A stretch of DNA of 64,000 bases from Streptomyces europaeiscabiei (GTDB lineage: Bacteria; Actinomycetota; Actinomycetes; Streptomycetales; Streptomycetaceae), in the NCBI RefSeq assembly GCF_036346855.1, contig NZ_CP107841.1, forward strand, positions 496,001-560,000. The letters run 5' to 3'. Shown here piece after piece: positions 50,580-59,351 of the stretch (position 1 is the first letter of the stretch; each line of letters begins with the position of its first letter). The position numbers and the translations under genes are program-made. A model generated the notes under the pieces. That model was not told the origin of the DNA. It worked only from the letters and a program-made list of their open reading frames with translations, and did not search any database.

Positions 50580-51080
50580 ATGGCCTCCTTCACTCCCGCG
50601 CGCGCCCTGCTGATGCTGACCACCGGGCTGACCTGTCTGCTGATGGCGGGCGGTGCCCTGATCGGCGCGCTGATCGGCGGCGGTCTCGTCGCCCTGGGGG
50701 CGGCCGTGTGTGCCGGGCTCGTCGGCATGGTGGGCTCGCTCATCGTGCGGCGGCGGGCCATGGCGCACTTCGCCATGGCCCAGCGACAGGCGGGGCAGCG
50801 GGGCTACGCCGAGGGCATCGCGCACGGCGTGCTCATCCATGTGACCGCCTACGAGGCCGCCGTCTTCCCCCGCACCGGGCCGGAGGGCGTCAGTCCCGAG
50901 GAGCGCGCGGCCCGCCGCACCATCGCCTACCGCATGGCCGCTCTCGACGAGGTGCCCCAGCGGGTCCGCGTGGCCGCAGCGGACGCCCTCGCCCTGCTCG
51001 ACAAGACCGACCGCGAGGGCGCCGAGGAGGCTCTTGCCCGCCTCGCCACCACGGTCCGCCTGGAGTACGCCCGCCTGTGA
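50580..51080 (+). CDS. small membrane protein of unknown function
   Basis: A 166-residue protein. Two hydrophobic helices (about 8-30 and 33-56, including LLMAGGALIGALIGGGLVAL) form a hairpin at the N-terminus, followed by an Arg-rich turn and about 110 cytoplasmic residues, mostly helical (GYAEGIAHGVLIHVTAYEAA, EEALARLATTVRLEYARL). No known domain is recognised. It is a single gene: a MarR relic precedes it and an aldo-keto reductase converges on it, 15 bp from its stop. No clear ribosome site is seen before ATG 50580. Confidence 0.7.
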   Translation: MASFTPARALLMLTTGLTCLLMAGGALIGALIGGGLVALGAAVCAGLVGMVGSLIVRRRAMAHFAMAQRQAGQRGYAEGIAHGVLIHVTAYEAAVFPRTGPEGVSPEERAARRTIAYRMAALDEVPQRVRVAAADALALLDKTDREGAEEALARLATTVRLEYARL

Positions 51081-51095
51081 GGCCCTCGTCGCGGC

Positions 51096-52064
51096 TCAGT
51101 GACCGCTGATCGCGCGGGGCGTGTAGGGCCGCTCCAGCTCCTCGATCTCCTTCTCCGTCAGGGTGACGTCGAGTGAGGCCACGGCGTCGTCGAGGTGGTG
51201 CGGTTTGGTGGCGCCGACGATGGGGGCGGTCACGGTGGGGCGGCTCAGCAGCCAGGCGAGGGCGACCCGGGCCCGGGGCACGTCCCGCTCACCGGCGATA
51301 CGGGTGACGGCGTCGACGATCTCGCGGTCGCCCTCCTGGTAGAGGGTCTTGCCGAAGTTGTCGGTCTCGGTGCGCGCGGTGACGGTGTCCCAGTCACGGG
51401 TGAGGCGGCCGCGGGCGAGCGGGCTCCAGGGCAGGGTGGCGACGCCCTGGTCCTCGCACAGCGGCAGCATCTCGCGCTCCTCCTCGCGGTAGAGGAGGTT
51501 GTAGTGGTTCTGCATGGACACGAACCGCGTCCAGCCGTGTCGCCGGGCGGTGTGCTGCATCTTGGCGAACTGCCAGGCGTACATGGAACTCGCCCCGATG
51601 TAGCGGGCCTTGCCCGCCTTCACCACGTCGTGCAGGGCCTCCATCGTCTCCTCGACCGGGGTGTTCGGGTCGAAGCGGTGGATCTGGTAGAGGTCCACGT
51701 AGTCGGTGCCGAGGCGCCGCAGGCTGTCGTCGATCTCCGTCATGATCGCCTTGCGGGACAGGCCCCAGGCGTTGGGACCCTGACGCATGGCGCCGTTCAC
51801 CTTGGTCGCGACGACGACCTCCTCGCGCCGCGCGAACTCCGCGAGCGCCCGGCCGACGATCTCCTCGCTGGTGCCGTCGGAGTAGACGTTCGCCGTGTCG
51901 AAGAAGTTGATCCCGGCGTCCAGCGCCTGCCGGATCAACGGGCGTGACGCCTCCTCGTCCAGGGTCCATTCGTGCGTGCCCCGGTCGGGGAGCCCGAAAC
52001 TCATGCATCCCACACAGATCCGGGACACGTCCAGACCCGTCGAGCCGAGCTTCACGTACTGCAT
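51096..52064 (-). CDS. aldo/keto reductase
   Basis: A 322-residue NADPH-dependent oxidoreductase of the AKR superfamily: LGSTGLDVSRICVGCMSFG, the catalytic Asp and Tyr in INFFDTANVYSDG, the Lys in VVVATKVNG, the His in LYQIHRFDP, and the cofactor loop in PIVGATKPHHLDDAV. The length and the LGSTGLDVS opening resemble the YhdN/yeast voltage-channel-subunit-like subgroup. The substrate is an unspecified carbonyl. It lies 67 bp downstream of an MFS transporter on the same strand and may be co-transcribed with it. Confidence 0.9.
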   Translation of the reverse strand: MQYVKLGSTGLDVSRICVGCMSFGLPDRGTHEWTLDEEASRPLIRQALDAGINFFDTANVYSDGTSEEIVGRALAEFARREEVVVATKVNGAMRQGPNAWGLSRKAIMTEIDDSLRRLGTDYVDLYQIHRFDPNTPVEETMEALHDVVKAGKARYIGASSMYAWQFAKMQHTARRHGWTRFVSMQNHYNLLYREEEREMLPLCEDQGVATLPWSPLARGRLTRDWDTVTARTETDNFGKTLYQEGDREIVDAVTRIAGERDVPRARVALAWLLSRPTVTAPIVGATKPHHLDDAVASLDVTLTEKEIEELERPYTPRAISGH

Positions 52065-52131
52065 CGTTGCAACTCCTGCCTGTGGGGGTGTGCGGCTGAC
52101 AAGCGTACGGAAGCGCGGATGCGCCGACCGG

Positions 52132-53439
52132 TCAGATCCGGTAACGCCGCAGTGCCGGTGTCACCGTCGCGAGGAGCAGCATCGCGGCGATGACGAGCAG
52201 TCCGCCGCCGACGACGGCCGTACGGGCGCCGAAGGCGGCGCCGGCGGTGCCGTGCAGGACGTCGGCGAGGCGGGGCCCGCCGGCCACGACCACGGTGAAG
52301 ACGCCCTGCATCCGGCCGCGCATCTCGTCGGTGGCGGCGGACAGCAGGATGGCACCGCGGAAGATCATGGAGACCATGTCCGCGACACCGGCGGCGGCGA
52401 GGAACAGCACGGCGATCCAGAGACTGGTGCTCAGCCCGAAGCCAGTGATGGCCGCGCCCCAGGCCGTGACGGCCACGACGACCATGAGTCCGTGCCGGTG
52501 GGAGCGAGAGAAGGTCCCCGACATCAGGCCGCCGACGACGGCGCCGATGGGGATCGCTGCGAACAGCAGACCGAGTGCGAGGCCTTCGCCGTAGGGCGCG
52601 TACGTGGTGTCGGCCAGCTGCGGGAAGAGGGCGCGCGGCATGCCCAGGACCATCGCGATGATGTCGGCGAGGAAGGACAGCAGAAGCACCTTGTGCAGGG
52701 CGATGTAGCGGAAGCCCGCGAGCACCTCCCGCCAGCCGGCCCGCCTGGTGGTCGTGGTGTCCAGGGGAGGCAGGGAGGGCAGCTTGTGGACCGCCCAGAG
52801 GGTGATGCAGAGGGCCACCGCGTCGATCAGGTACAGCTCGGCCAGGCCGATGACCGGGATGAGGGCTCCGGCGAGCAACGGCCCGGCCACCAGGCCGAGT
52901 TGCATCACGGTCGAGCCGAGGGCGGCGGCCGCCGCCAGTTCGTCGGCGGGGACCAGTCGGGCCACGGAGGCGTTGCGGGCGGGTGAGTTGAGGCCGAAGA
53001 ACGCCTGCTGGAGGGCGAGCAGCGCCATCAGGGTCCACACGGATTCCAGTCCGGTGACGGCCTGGATCCAGAACAGCACCGAGGTGACGGCGATGCCGGT
53101 GTTGGTGACGAGCAGCAGGGTGCGGCGGTCCACGCTGTCGGCGACCGCGCCGCCCCACAGCGCGAAGACCACCAGGGGCAGCAGCCCGGCGAGGCTCGCG
53201 TAGCCGACCCAGGCGGAGGAGCCGGTGATGTCGTAGATCTGCTTGGGTACGGCGACGGCGGTCAGCTGGCTGCCGACGGCCGTGACGATGGTCGAGGACC
53301 ACAGGCGCCGGTAGGCGGGGCGGCGCAGGGGGCGGGTGTCCATCGCCCAGCGGCGCCGGCCCCGGCGGGGTGGCGTCGGCGGGTCGTCCTCCGGTGCGGT
53401 GTCGTCGCCTGCGCTGCTCTTGGTGGTGTCCACGGGCAT
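52132..53439 (-). CDS. MFS transporter (EntS/multidrug type)
   Basis: A 435-residue polytopic transporter with about 12 hydrophobic helices. The opening RRPAYRRLWSSTIVTAVGSQ leads into the first helix, ALWGGAVADSVDRRTLLLV is the loop 2-3 motif (G-x-x-x-D-x-x-x-R-R), and NSPARNASVARLVPADEL is the EntS-type motif. Such exporters pump siderophores, drugs or macrolides. The start at 53439 gives a Ser/Asp/Pro-rich 30-residue cytoplasmic lead; upstream in-frame sequence is not convincing. The aldo-keto reductase gene follows on the same strand, 67 bp on. Confidence 0.86.
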   Translation of the reverse strand: MPVDTTKSSAGDDTAPEDDPPTPPRRGRRRWAMDTRPLRRPAYRRLWSSTIVTAVGSQLTAVAVPKQIYDITGSSAWVGYASLAGLLPLVVFALWGGAVADSVDRRTLLLVTNTGIAVTSVLFWIQAVTGLESVWTLMALLALQQAFFGLNSPARNASVARLVPADELAAAAALGSTVMQLGLVAGPLLAGALIPVIGLAELYLIDAVALCITLWAVHKLPSLPPLDTTTTRRAGWREVLAGFRYIALHKVLLLSFLADIIAMVLGMPRALFPQLADTTYAPYGEGLALGLLFAAIPIGAVVGGLMSGTFSRSHRHGLMVVVAVTAWGAAITGFGLSTSLWIAVLFLAAAGVADMVSMIFRGAILLSAATDEMRGRMQGVFTVVVAGGPRLADVLHGTAGAAFGARTAVVGGGLLVIAAMLLLATVTPALRRYRI

Positions 53440-53577
53440 CCTGATGCTCGATACATCTTTCGATACGGGCACCACTATCGCGGAGATCGCCACCGCCGGA
53501 ACAGGCGATGCGGCAGCCGTCTCACATGCTGTCACCGCGCCCGAGCATGCATTCGGCTCACCGCGCACGCCGTGGCC

Positions 53578-54183
53578 TCACGCTCCGGCGATCAGCATCC
53601 CGCCGAGCGCGAGCATCGTCACCGCGACCAGGCCGTCGAGGACCCGCCAGGCCGCCGGGCGGGCCAGGAAGCGGCTGAGCAGCCGGGCTCCGAAGCCGAG
53701 GGCCGCGAACCAGCACAGGCTGGCGAGGACCGCGCCCAGGCCGAAGGTCCAGCGCAGGGGTCCGCGGTCGGAGGCGATGGAGCCGAGCAGGAACACGGTG
53801 TCGAGGTAGACGTGCGGGTTGAGCCAGGTCAGTGCCAGACAGGTGAGGACGGCCCGGCGGCGCGAGCCCGCCGACCCGCTCTCCGTGCGCAGCGCGTCGT
53901 CTCCGGGCCGCAGGACACGGCGGGCGGCCAGGGCTCCGTAGACCAGGAGGAAGCCGCCGCCGACCAGGGCGACCGCCTTCAGCGCGCCGGGCCAGGCGAC
54001 CACCACCGCGCCGATCCCGGCGACGCCGAGGGCGATCAGCACGGCGTCGGAGAGGGCACAGATGGCCACGACCGGGAGCACGGCGTCGCGGTGCAGTCCC
54101 TGGCGCAGGACGAAGGCGTTCTGGGCGCCGATGGCGACGATGAGGGAGAGGCCGGTGCCGAATCCGGCGGCGAGGGCGGTCAT
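53578..54183 (-). CDS. LysE/ArgO-family basic amino acid exporter
   Basis: A 201-residue membrane protein with about six hydrophobic segments and the family signature AIGAQNAFVLRQGLHRDAVL near the N-terminus, then CALSDAVLIALGVAG and LTWLNPHVYLDTVFLLG. LysE-type proteins export excess lysine or arginine. It is divergent from a LysR-type activator that matches ArgP/LysG, with 78 bp between the starts, the classic arrangement. ATG 54183 starts the first helix (MTALAAGFG); a GTG at 54216 is possible. Confidence 0.9.
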   Translation of the reverse strand: MTALAAGFGTGLSLIVAIGAQNAFVLRQGLHRDAVLPVVAICALSDAVLIALGVAGIGAVVVAWPGALKAVALVGGGFLLVYGALAARRVLRPGDDALRTESGSAGSRRRAVLTCLALTWLNPHVYLDTVFLLGSIASDRGPLRWTFGLGAVLASLCWFAALGFGARLLSRFLARPAAWRVLDGLVAVTMLALGGMLIAGA

Positions 54184-54261
54184 TTCGCTGAACACACCCA
54201 CGACGCTAGGAAACACACCGCCCTGCGTACAGCTAAAGATTCTTACGTATCATTAGCAATT

Positions 54262-55170
54262 ATGATGTCCCAGCTTCCGCTCGATCTGGTGCGCACCCTG
54301 CTCACGGTGGTGGACGAGGGCACGTTCGACGCGGCGGCCGGTGCTCTGCATGTGACGCCGTCGGCGGTCAGCCAGCGGGTCAAGGCGCTGGAGCAGCGGG
54401 TCGGCCGGGTCCTGCTGGTCCGTGAGAAGCCGGTGCGGCCGACCGAGTCCGGCGAGGTGATCGTCCGGTTCGCGCGCCAGCTGGCCCGCCTAGAACACGA
54501 CGCGCACGCCGCACTGGGCATGAGGGGAGCCGGGGAGAGCACGCGCGTGTCGATCGCGGTGAACGCCGACTCGCTGGCCACCTGGTTCCTGCCCGCCCTC
54601 ACCCGGGTGCCCGAGGATCTGCGCCCCTGTTACGAGCTGCTCCGCGAGGACGAGCAGCACACGGCCCGGCTGCTGCGCGAGGGCCTGGTGATGGCCGCGG
54701 TCACCTCGGCACCGGACGCCGTGGCCGGCTGCTCGGTCCGGCCGCTCGGCCGGATGCGGTACGTGCCCTGTGCCGCTCCCGCCTTCGCCGAGCGGTGGCT
54801 CGGCACCGGATCGGGTGTGCGACTGAAGGACGTGATCGTCGACGCGCCGGTCGTGTTCTTCGACCGGCGGGACGAGTTCCAGGACGCCTTCGTCCGGCGG
54901 CTGACGCGGGGCCGTCCGGCAAGTACCCGACGGCACTACGTGCCGACGTCGGAAGGCTTCGCCGACGCCGTGGCCGCCGGGATGGGCTGGGGCATGGTGC
55001 CCGCCGCGCAGGCCGGGCGGCTGCTCGACGCCGGACGGCTCGTCAACCTGGCGCCGGAGCGGACCGTGGACGCCCCGCTGTTCTGGCAGCAGTGGAAGCT
55101 CGACTCCCCCGCGCTGACGGCCGTGGCGGACGCGGTCGCCGCCGAGGCCGCCGAGGCGCTCGACCCTTGA
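54262..55170 (+). CDS. LysR-family activator ArgP/LysG type
   Basis: A 302-residue LysR regulator. The N-terminal helix-turn-helix is FDAAAGALHVTPSAVSQRVK followed by ALEQRVGRVLLVREKPVRPT. The VREKPVRPTxSG segment and the C-terminal effector domain (NADSLATWFLPAL) match ArgP/LysG, which activate argO/lysE when lysine or arginine is high. The exporter gene lies divergently next to it. Two ATGs (54262, 54265) compete; the gap upstream is AT-rich (ATTCTTACGTATCATTAGC) and probably holds the activator site. Confidence 0.9.
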   Translation: MMSQLPLDLVRTLLTVVDEGTFDAAAGALHVTPSAVSQRVKALEQRVGRVLLVREKPVRPTESGEVIVRFARQLARLEHDAHAALGMRGAGESTRVSIAVNADSLATWFLPALTRVPEDLRPCYELLREDEQHTARLLREGLVMAAVTSAPDAVAGCSVRPLGRMRYVPCAAPAFAERWLGTGSGVRLKDVIVDAPVVFFDRRDEFQDAFVRRLTRGRPASTRRHYVPTSEGFADAVAAGMGWGMVPAAQAGRLLDAGRLVNLAPERTVDAPLFWQQWKLDSPALTAVADAVAAEAAEALDP

Positions 55171-55195
55171 GGCGCTCGACCCTGAGGCCGTCGCT

Positions 55196-55876
55196 CTACA
55201 CCCTGCCTCCGGCGGCGAACGGCCCCTCCAGGGCCGCCCACTGGAGCAGCATGATGGTCTTGGCGTCGGCGATCTCGCCGCCGCGGATCATTTCCAGGGC
55301 CCGGCGGAAGGAAAGTTCGACGAGTTCGATGTCCTCACCCTCCTCGTCGAGGCCGCCGCCCTCGTGGGTGCGGGTCGACGGGCCGTACGAGGCGGCGTAG
55401 AAGCTGACGCGTTCGGTGACCGAGCCGGGGCTCATGTAGATGTCGAAGACGTGCTGGATCTCGCCGATGGTGTGGCCGGTCTCCTCGACGACCTCGCGCC
55501 GCACGGCGATCTCGGGATGCTCGTCCTCCTCGTCGAGGAGGCCGCCCGGTGTCTCGATGAGCATCCCGTCGGGGTGGCCGTTGACATACACCGGGTAGCG
55601 GAACTGCCGGGTGAGCAGCACGGTTTCGCGTTCGGCGTCGTAGAGGAGGACGGTGGCGCCGTTGCCCCGGTCGTGCGTCTCGCGCTCCTGCGTGCTCCAG
55701 GTGCCGTCGGCGCGCTGGAAGTCGAAGGTCGTGGTGCGCTCCACGTACCAGTGACTGGACAGGAGTTGCACGTCCCGCACCCTGACGCGCGGGTTGCCGG
55801 TGAGGTTCCGGCCGGTGCGGTCGAGCCCGGTGCGGCCCCGGCGGTCCGGGAGGTCGACGCCGATCTTGTTGGTCAT
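55196..55876 (-). CDS. NUDIX hydrolase, NudK/ADP-sugar type
   Basis: A 226-residue NUDIX hydrolase. The Nudix box is present as ETPGGLLDEEDEHPEIAVRR followed by EVVEETGHTIG, so the metal-binding E-x-x-E-E motif (R-E-V-V-E-E) is complete, and a tract YMSPGSVTERVSFYAASY after the box is typical of the NudK/ADP-ribose pyrophosphatase branch. It hydrolyses nucleoside diphosphate sugars such as GDP-mannose or ADP-ribose. It converges on the LysR gene (25 bp between stops) and is divergent from the AIM24 gene. The extra 35 N-terminal residues are Arg/Asp/Gly-rich. Confidence 0.87.
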   Translation of the reverse strand: MTNKIGVDLPDRRGRTGLDRTGRNLTGNPRVRVRDVQLLSSHWYVERTTTFDFQRADGTWSTQERETHDRGNGATVLLYDAERETVLLTRQFRYPVYVNGHPDGMLIETPGGLLDEEDEHPEIAVRREVVEETGHTIGEIQHVFDIYMSPGSVTERVSFYAASYGPSTRTHEGGGLDEEGEDIELVELSFRRALEMIRGGEIADAKTIMLLQWAALEGPFAAGGRV

Positions 55877-55979
55877 GTGTCCGCTTTTACCATTCCGGTC
55901 GAGACGTTGTCAGGCGCCTCAATTCGGTTACCGCGCGCGTCGCTTGGCGGAACCGGTCGGTCCGGGACAGCATGCCCGT

Positions 55980-56657
55980 ATGAAGAGTGATCTTTTCTCC
56001 AACGAGAACATGGTCCAGCCGGCGTACGCGCCGGGGATGAGCGTGCAGAACGCCAAGTCCATCAAGTACGCCGTCAACGGCGAGATGCTCGCGCGGCAGG
56101 GCGCGATGATCGCCTACCGGGGGAACCTGCAGTTCGAACGCAAGGGCCAGGGCGTGGGCGGCATGCTCAAGCGCGCGGTCACCGGGGAGGGGCTGCCGCT
56201 GATGGCGGTGCGCGGTCAGGGCGAGGCCTGGTTCGCGCACGAGGCGCAGAACTGTTTCGTCGTCGACATCGAGCCGGGTGACGTGTTCACCGTCAACGGC
56301 CGCAACGTGCTCTGTTTCGACGCCTCGCTGTCGTACGAGATCAAGACCGTGAAGGGCGCCGGCATGACCGGCGGCGGGCTGTTCAACAGCGTGTTCACCG
56401 GACAGGGGAAGCTCGGGCTCGTCTGCGACGGCAATCCGCTGGTCATCCCGGTCTCGCCGCAGCAGCCCGTGTTCGTCGACACGGACGCGGTCGTGGGCTG
56501 GACCGCGCACCTCAACACCTCGCTGCACCGCTCCCAGTCCTTCGGCTCGATGATGCGCGGCGGCTCCGGCGAGGCCGTGCAGCTGAAGCTGGAGGGCGAG
56601 GGCTTCGTGGTCGTACGGCCGAGCGAGCTGACGCCTCAGAAGGCCCAGCAGCACTGA
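55980..56657 (+). CDS. AIM24-family protein
   Basis: A 225-residue protein of the AIM24/TIGR00266-like family: GEMLARQGAMIAYRGNLQFE, GLPLMAVRGQGEAWFA, FTVNGRNVLCFDASLSYEIK and GLVCDGNPLVIPVSPQQPVF. It is a beta-rich fold with repeated strands. Bacterial members are uncharacterised, though the yeast homologue supports mitochondrial inner-membrane organisation. In Streptomyces such genes often occur as two or three adjacent copies; only one is present here. It is not obviously in an operon; the next gene is 88 bp on behind its own LexA-like box. Confidence 0.85.
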   Translation: MKSDLFSNENMVQPAYAPGMSVQNAKSIKYAVNGEMLARQGAMIAYRGNLQFERKGQGVGGMLKRAVTGEGLPLMAVRGQGEAWFAHEAQNCFVVDIEPGDVFTVNGRNVLCFDASLSYEIKTVKGAGMTGGGLFNSVFTGQGKLGLVCDGNPLVIPVSPQQPVFVDTDAVVGWTAHLNTSLHRSQSFGSMMRGGSGEAVQLKLEGEGFVVVRPSELTPQKAQQH

Positions 56658-56709
56658 GCCGACAGGCGACGAGGGAGCCCGCGGCTCCCGGAGCCACCGG
56701 AAGATCGAA

Positions 56710-56723
56710 CGAACAGACTTTCG
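56710..56723. promoter_or_regulatory. LexA-like SOS box upstream of the AlkB-type gene
   Basis: CGAAC-AGAC-TTTCG fits the actinobacterial LexA box CGAAC-N4-GTTCG with one mismatch (T for G). It lies 22-36 bp before the ATG of a DNA-repair-type dioxygenase, so a repressor there could block transcription. The function is inferred from position and match only. Confidence 0.5.
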
Positions 56724-56745
56724 AATACCGGGGTACGCTGGTCGT

Positions 56746-57372
56746 ATGGCCATGCACCTCCAGGGCTCCCTCTTCGACCAGTCCGACGATCTCCGCCTCG
56801 GCTCCCTGGACGGCCTGCGCCGACGGGAGCTGGGCGCCGGGGCCTGGGTCGATGTGCTGCCCGGGTGGCTCTGCGGGGCCGACGCGCTGTTCACACGGCT
56901 CGCCGGGGAGGTGCCCTGGAAGGCGGAGCGACGGCAGATGTACGAGCAGGTCGTGGACGTGCCACGCCTGCTCGCCTTCTACGGCGCCGAGGACGCCCTC
57001 CCGGACCCCGTCCTGGACGAGGCCCGGGAGGCGCTCTCCACGCACTACGGCTCCGAGCTGGGTGAGCCGTTCGCCACGGCGGGGCTGTGCTTCTACCGCG
57101 ACGGCCGGGACAGCGTGGCCTGGCACGGCGACCGGATCGGGCGGGGCGCCCGGGAGGACACGATGGTGGCCATCCTGTCCGTGGGCGATCCCCGCGATCT
57201 GGCCCTGCGCCCGCACGGCGGCGGGAGGACTGTGCGGTTGCCGCAGGGGCACGGCGACCTGATCGTGATGGGCGGATCCTGCCAGCGCACCTGGGACCAC
57301 GCGGTCCCCAAGTCGACGCGGGCGGTGGGGCCGCGCATCAGCGTCCAGTTCCGGCCTGAGGGTGTGCGCTAG
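56746..57372 (+). CDS. AlkB-type 2-oxoglutarate/Fe(II) dioxygenase
   Basis: A 208-residue AlkB-family DNA/RNA demethylase: the iron ligands are His125 and Asp127 in SVAWHGDRIG, with the distal His in QRTWDHAVPK, and the 2-oxoglutarate Arg residues in GPRISVQFRPEG. AlkB enzymes remove alkyl groups from bases by oxidation. The length fits bacterial AlkB (about 210). It converges on a flavin monooxygenase gene with 17 bp between stops. A LexA-like box lies just upstream, which would add it to the SOS response; classical AlkB is controlled by Ada, not seen here. Confidence 0.87.
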   Translation: MAMHLQGSLFDQSDDLRLGSLDGLRRRELGAGAWVDVLPGWLCGADALFTRLAGEVPWKAERRQMYEQVVDVPRLLAFYGAEDALPDPVLDEAREALSTHYGSELGEPFATAGLCFYRDGRDSVAWHGDRIGRGAREDTMVAILSVGDPRDLALRPHGGGRTVRLPQGHGDLIVMGGSCQRTWDHAVPKSTRAVGPRISVQFRPEGVR

Positions 57373-57389
57373 AGGACCCCGGGGGCGGG

Positions 57390-58607
57390 CTACCTCCGGT
57401 CGGCGTCGGCGAGGGCACGCGCCTGCGACGACCGGGCCAGCTTCGGGCCCAGCCAGCGCTTGAGGCGGCGCAGCGCCTCCAGGCGGCCGGCCGCGCGGTC
57501 GAGTCGGTAGTACAGCTGCGGCGGCACATAGGGCAGCAGCGGGGAGTGCCGCTGACCCAGGAGCGCGAACATCTGCTCCGGGGGCAGGTCGATGTACCGG
57601 TGGATGTTCTCGTACCACTGGGCGCTGTGCCGGGCGGCGCTCTGCAGCCGCAGCAGCTCGGACTTGCGCCGTCGCTCGTACACGGCGAGCGCGGTCTGCC
57701 TTTCGGGGTGGGCGCCGAGGGCTTCGGCCAGGCAGATGGCGTCCTCCAGGGCGAGGGTGGTGCCGGCGCCGATGGAGTAGTGCGTGGTGTGGGCGGCGTC
57801 GCCGAGCAGGACGAGGTTGCCGTGGTGCCAGGCGCGGTTGGTCAGGGTGCGGAAGTTGAGCCACTGGGCGGTGCCGTCGTCCTGGGCCCGGCCCAGGAGG
57901 GGGTGGCCGTCCAGGATGTCGGCGAAGAGCTTCTCCAGCAGGGCCAGTCCGTCCGCCTCGCCCAGGCGGTCCAGGCCCAGGCCGTTCAGCGTCCGGGGGG
58001 AGCACTCGATGACGCAGGTGCTCTGCTCGTCGCTGAAGGGGTAGGCGTAGGCCCAGATCCAGCCGTGCTCGGTCTCCTGGAAGGAGAACGTGAAGGCGTC
58101 GTAGACCTTGCTGGTGCCGAGCCAGATGTAGGTGTTGCGGCCGAGCGTGACGTCGCTGCCGAAGCGGTCGGCGTACCTCTCGCGCACCGTGCTGTTGACG
58201 CCGTCGCCGGCGACGACGAGATCGGCGTCCGGCAGGTCGTCGGCCGTGATCCCGTCCTCGTACTCGACGCGGACACCGAGGGCCCGCGCCCGTTCGGCGA
58301 GCAGTTCGAGCAGGCGGCGCCGGCCGATGCCGAAGCCGTCGTCGCCGGGCTGGACCGTCGTACGGTCGCGGACGTGGGCCACCCCGCTGTTCCAGTTGAC
58401 GGAGTTCTCGCTGATGGCGAGGGCCGTCTCGGGGTCCTTCTCCCGGAGTTTGTCCAGCAGCTCGGACCAGTAGGTCACGCCCCAGCCGTACGTCGATCCT
58501 GCCGGGTTCCGTTCATGGACGGTGATGTCGTGGGACGGGTCCTGCCGCTTCATCAGGATCGAGAAGTACAGGCTTGCGGGTCCGCCGCCGACGCACGCGA
58601 TCTTCAC
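57390..58607 (-). CDS. FAD-dependent aromatic monooxygenase (VioD/salicylyl-CoA hydroxylase-like)
   Basis: A 405-residue flavoprotein hydroxylase. The FAD motif is KIACVGGGPASLYFS; a second block RNTYIWLGTSKVYDAFTF and AYAYPFSDEQSTCVIECS, with LVLLGDAAHTTHYSIGAGTT, closely resembles VioD and the N-terminal part of salicylyl/2-aminobenzoyl-CoA hydroxylases. It likely hydroxylates an indole, anthranilate or benzoyl-type ring. It is divergent from the tyrosinase operon, which might share an aromatic theme. GTG 58607 is used because GGGAG lies 5 bases upstream; two in-frame starts lie 6 and 12 bases earlier. The substrate is unknown. Confidence 0.83.
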   Translation of the reverse strand: MKIACVGGGPASLYFSILMKRQDPSHDITVHERNPAGSTYGWGVTYWSELLDKLREKDPETALAISENSVNWNSGVAHVRDRTTVQPGDDGFGIGRRRLLELLAERARALGVRVEYEDGITADDLPDADLVVAGDGVNSTVRERYADRFGSDVTLGRNTYIWLGTSKVYDAFTFSFQETEHGWIWAYAYPFSDEQSTCVIECSPRTLNGLGLDRLGEADGLALLEKLFADILDGHPLLGRAQDDGTAQWLNFRTLTNRAWHHGNLVLLGDAAHTTHYSIGAGTTLALEDAICLAEALGAHPERQTALAVYERRRKSELLRLQSAARHSAQWYENIHRYIDLPPEQMFALLGQRHSPLLPYVPPQLYYRLDRAAGRLEALRRLKRWLGPKLARSSQARALADADRR

Positions 58608-58944
58608 GCACACTCCCATTTCGCTGCGCAAAGCGATCAATTGACCACGAAGAGTAGCAGTGCGCGTGTGCCCCGGATTCGCGTCACTTTGCCCGGGTGA
58701 TGCCGACCACTCGATTCACGCAATCACCGCAAGACCATCGGCCGCACTCGCGCCACCGGGCGGAATTTCCCCCTCCGCCCACGATCGAAGATCCATCACA
58801 ACAAGATCATCTTTGTTCAACCTTGCACGACATTTACTTAATTGTCCGGATCGCAGCCAACCGGCTTCCTGGGATTTCTCCGGTTCCCCACCGGATCGAT
58901 AGGCATGACGAGTCATCAAGTCCCCCCTCCCAGGAGGTTTCCGC
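58608..58944. promoter_or_regulatory. melC promoter region, AT-rich
   Basis: The 337-bp gap has no gene. An AT-rich island (about 58800-58850) contains TTGTTC (58813-58818) and, 16 bp on, TACTTA (58835-58840), a plausible promoter for melC1 about 105 bp before its start. The melC1 ribosome site GGAGG is at 58932-58936. A flavin-monooxygenase promoter presumably faces left. Confidence 0.5.
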
Positions 58945-59310
58945 ATGCCCGACATCTCCCGCCGCCATGCCCTCGGCGCCGCGGCCGCCCTCGCCGTGAC
59001 CGTCGGCGCCCCGCTCACCGCCGCCGTCGCGGACGACCACGGCGGCCACCTGGACCCGCGGGCCCCCCAGGCCTTCGACGAGGTCTACCGAGGCCGCCGG
59101 ATACAGGGGCACGCCACCGACGGCGGCGGTCACCATCACGGCGCCGGGTACGCCGTGTTCGTCGACGGGGCCGAGCTGCACGTGATGCGGAACGCCGACG
59201 GCAGCTGGATCAGCGTCGTCAGCCACTACTCCCCCGTACCGACCCCGCGCGCCGCCGCCCGCGCCGCGGTCGACGAGCTCCAGGGCGCCCGTCTCGTCCC
59301 CTTCAACTGA
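58945..59310 (+). CDS. melC1: tyrosinase copper-chaperone MelC1
   Basis: A 121-residue secreted helper of tyrosinase. The N-terminus [19 protein letters not shown] carries a twin-arginine (Tat) signal with hydrophobic core and a cut site near AVA-DD. The mature part has the family motifs [18 protein letters not shown] and [20 protein letters not shown], and a His-rich loop (DGGGHHHG) near the copper-transfer region. MelC1 delivers copper and exports the enzyme through Tat while bound to it, since the tyrosinase itself lacks a signal. GGAGG precedes the ATG by 8 bases. Confidence 0.93.
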   Translation: MPDISRRHALGAAAALAVTVGAPLTAAVADDHGGHLDPRAPQAFDEVYRGRRIQGHATDGGGHHHGAGYAVFVDGAELHVMRNADGSWISVVSHYSPVPTPRAAARAAVDELQGARLVPFN

Positions 59311-59351
59311 TCACCCGAACCACCGCGAACACCGCAAGGAGCCGCAGAGCC

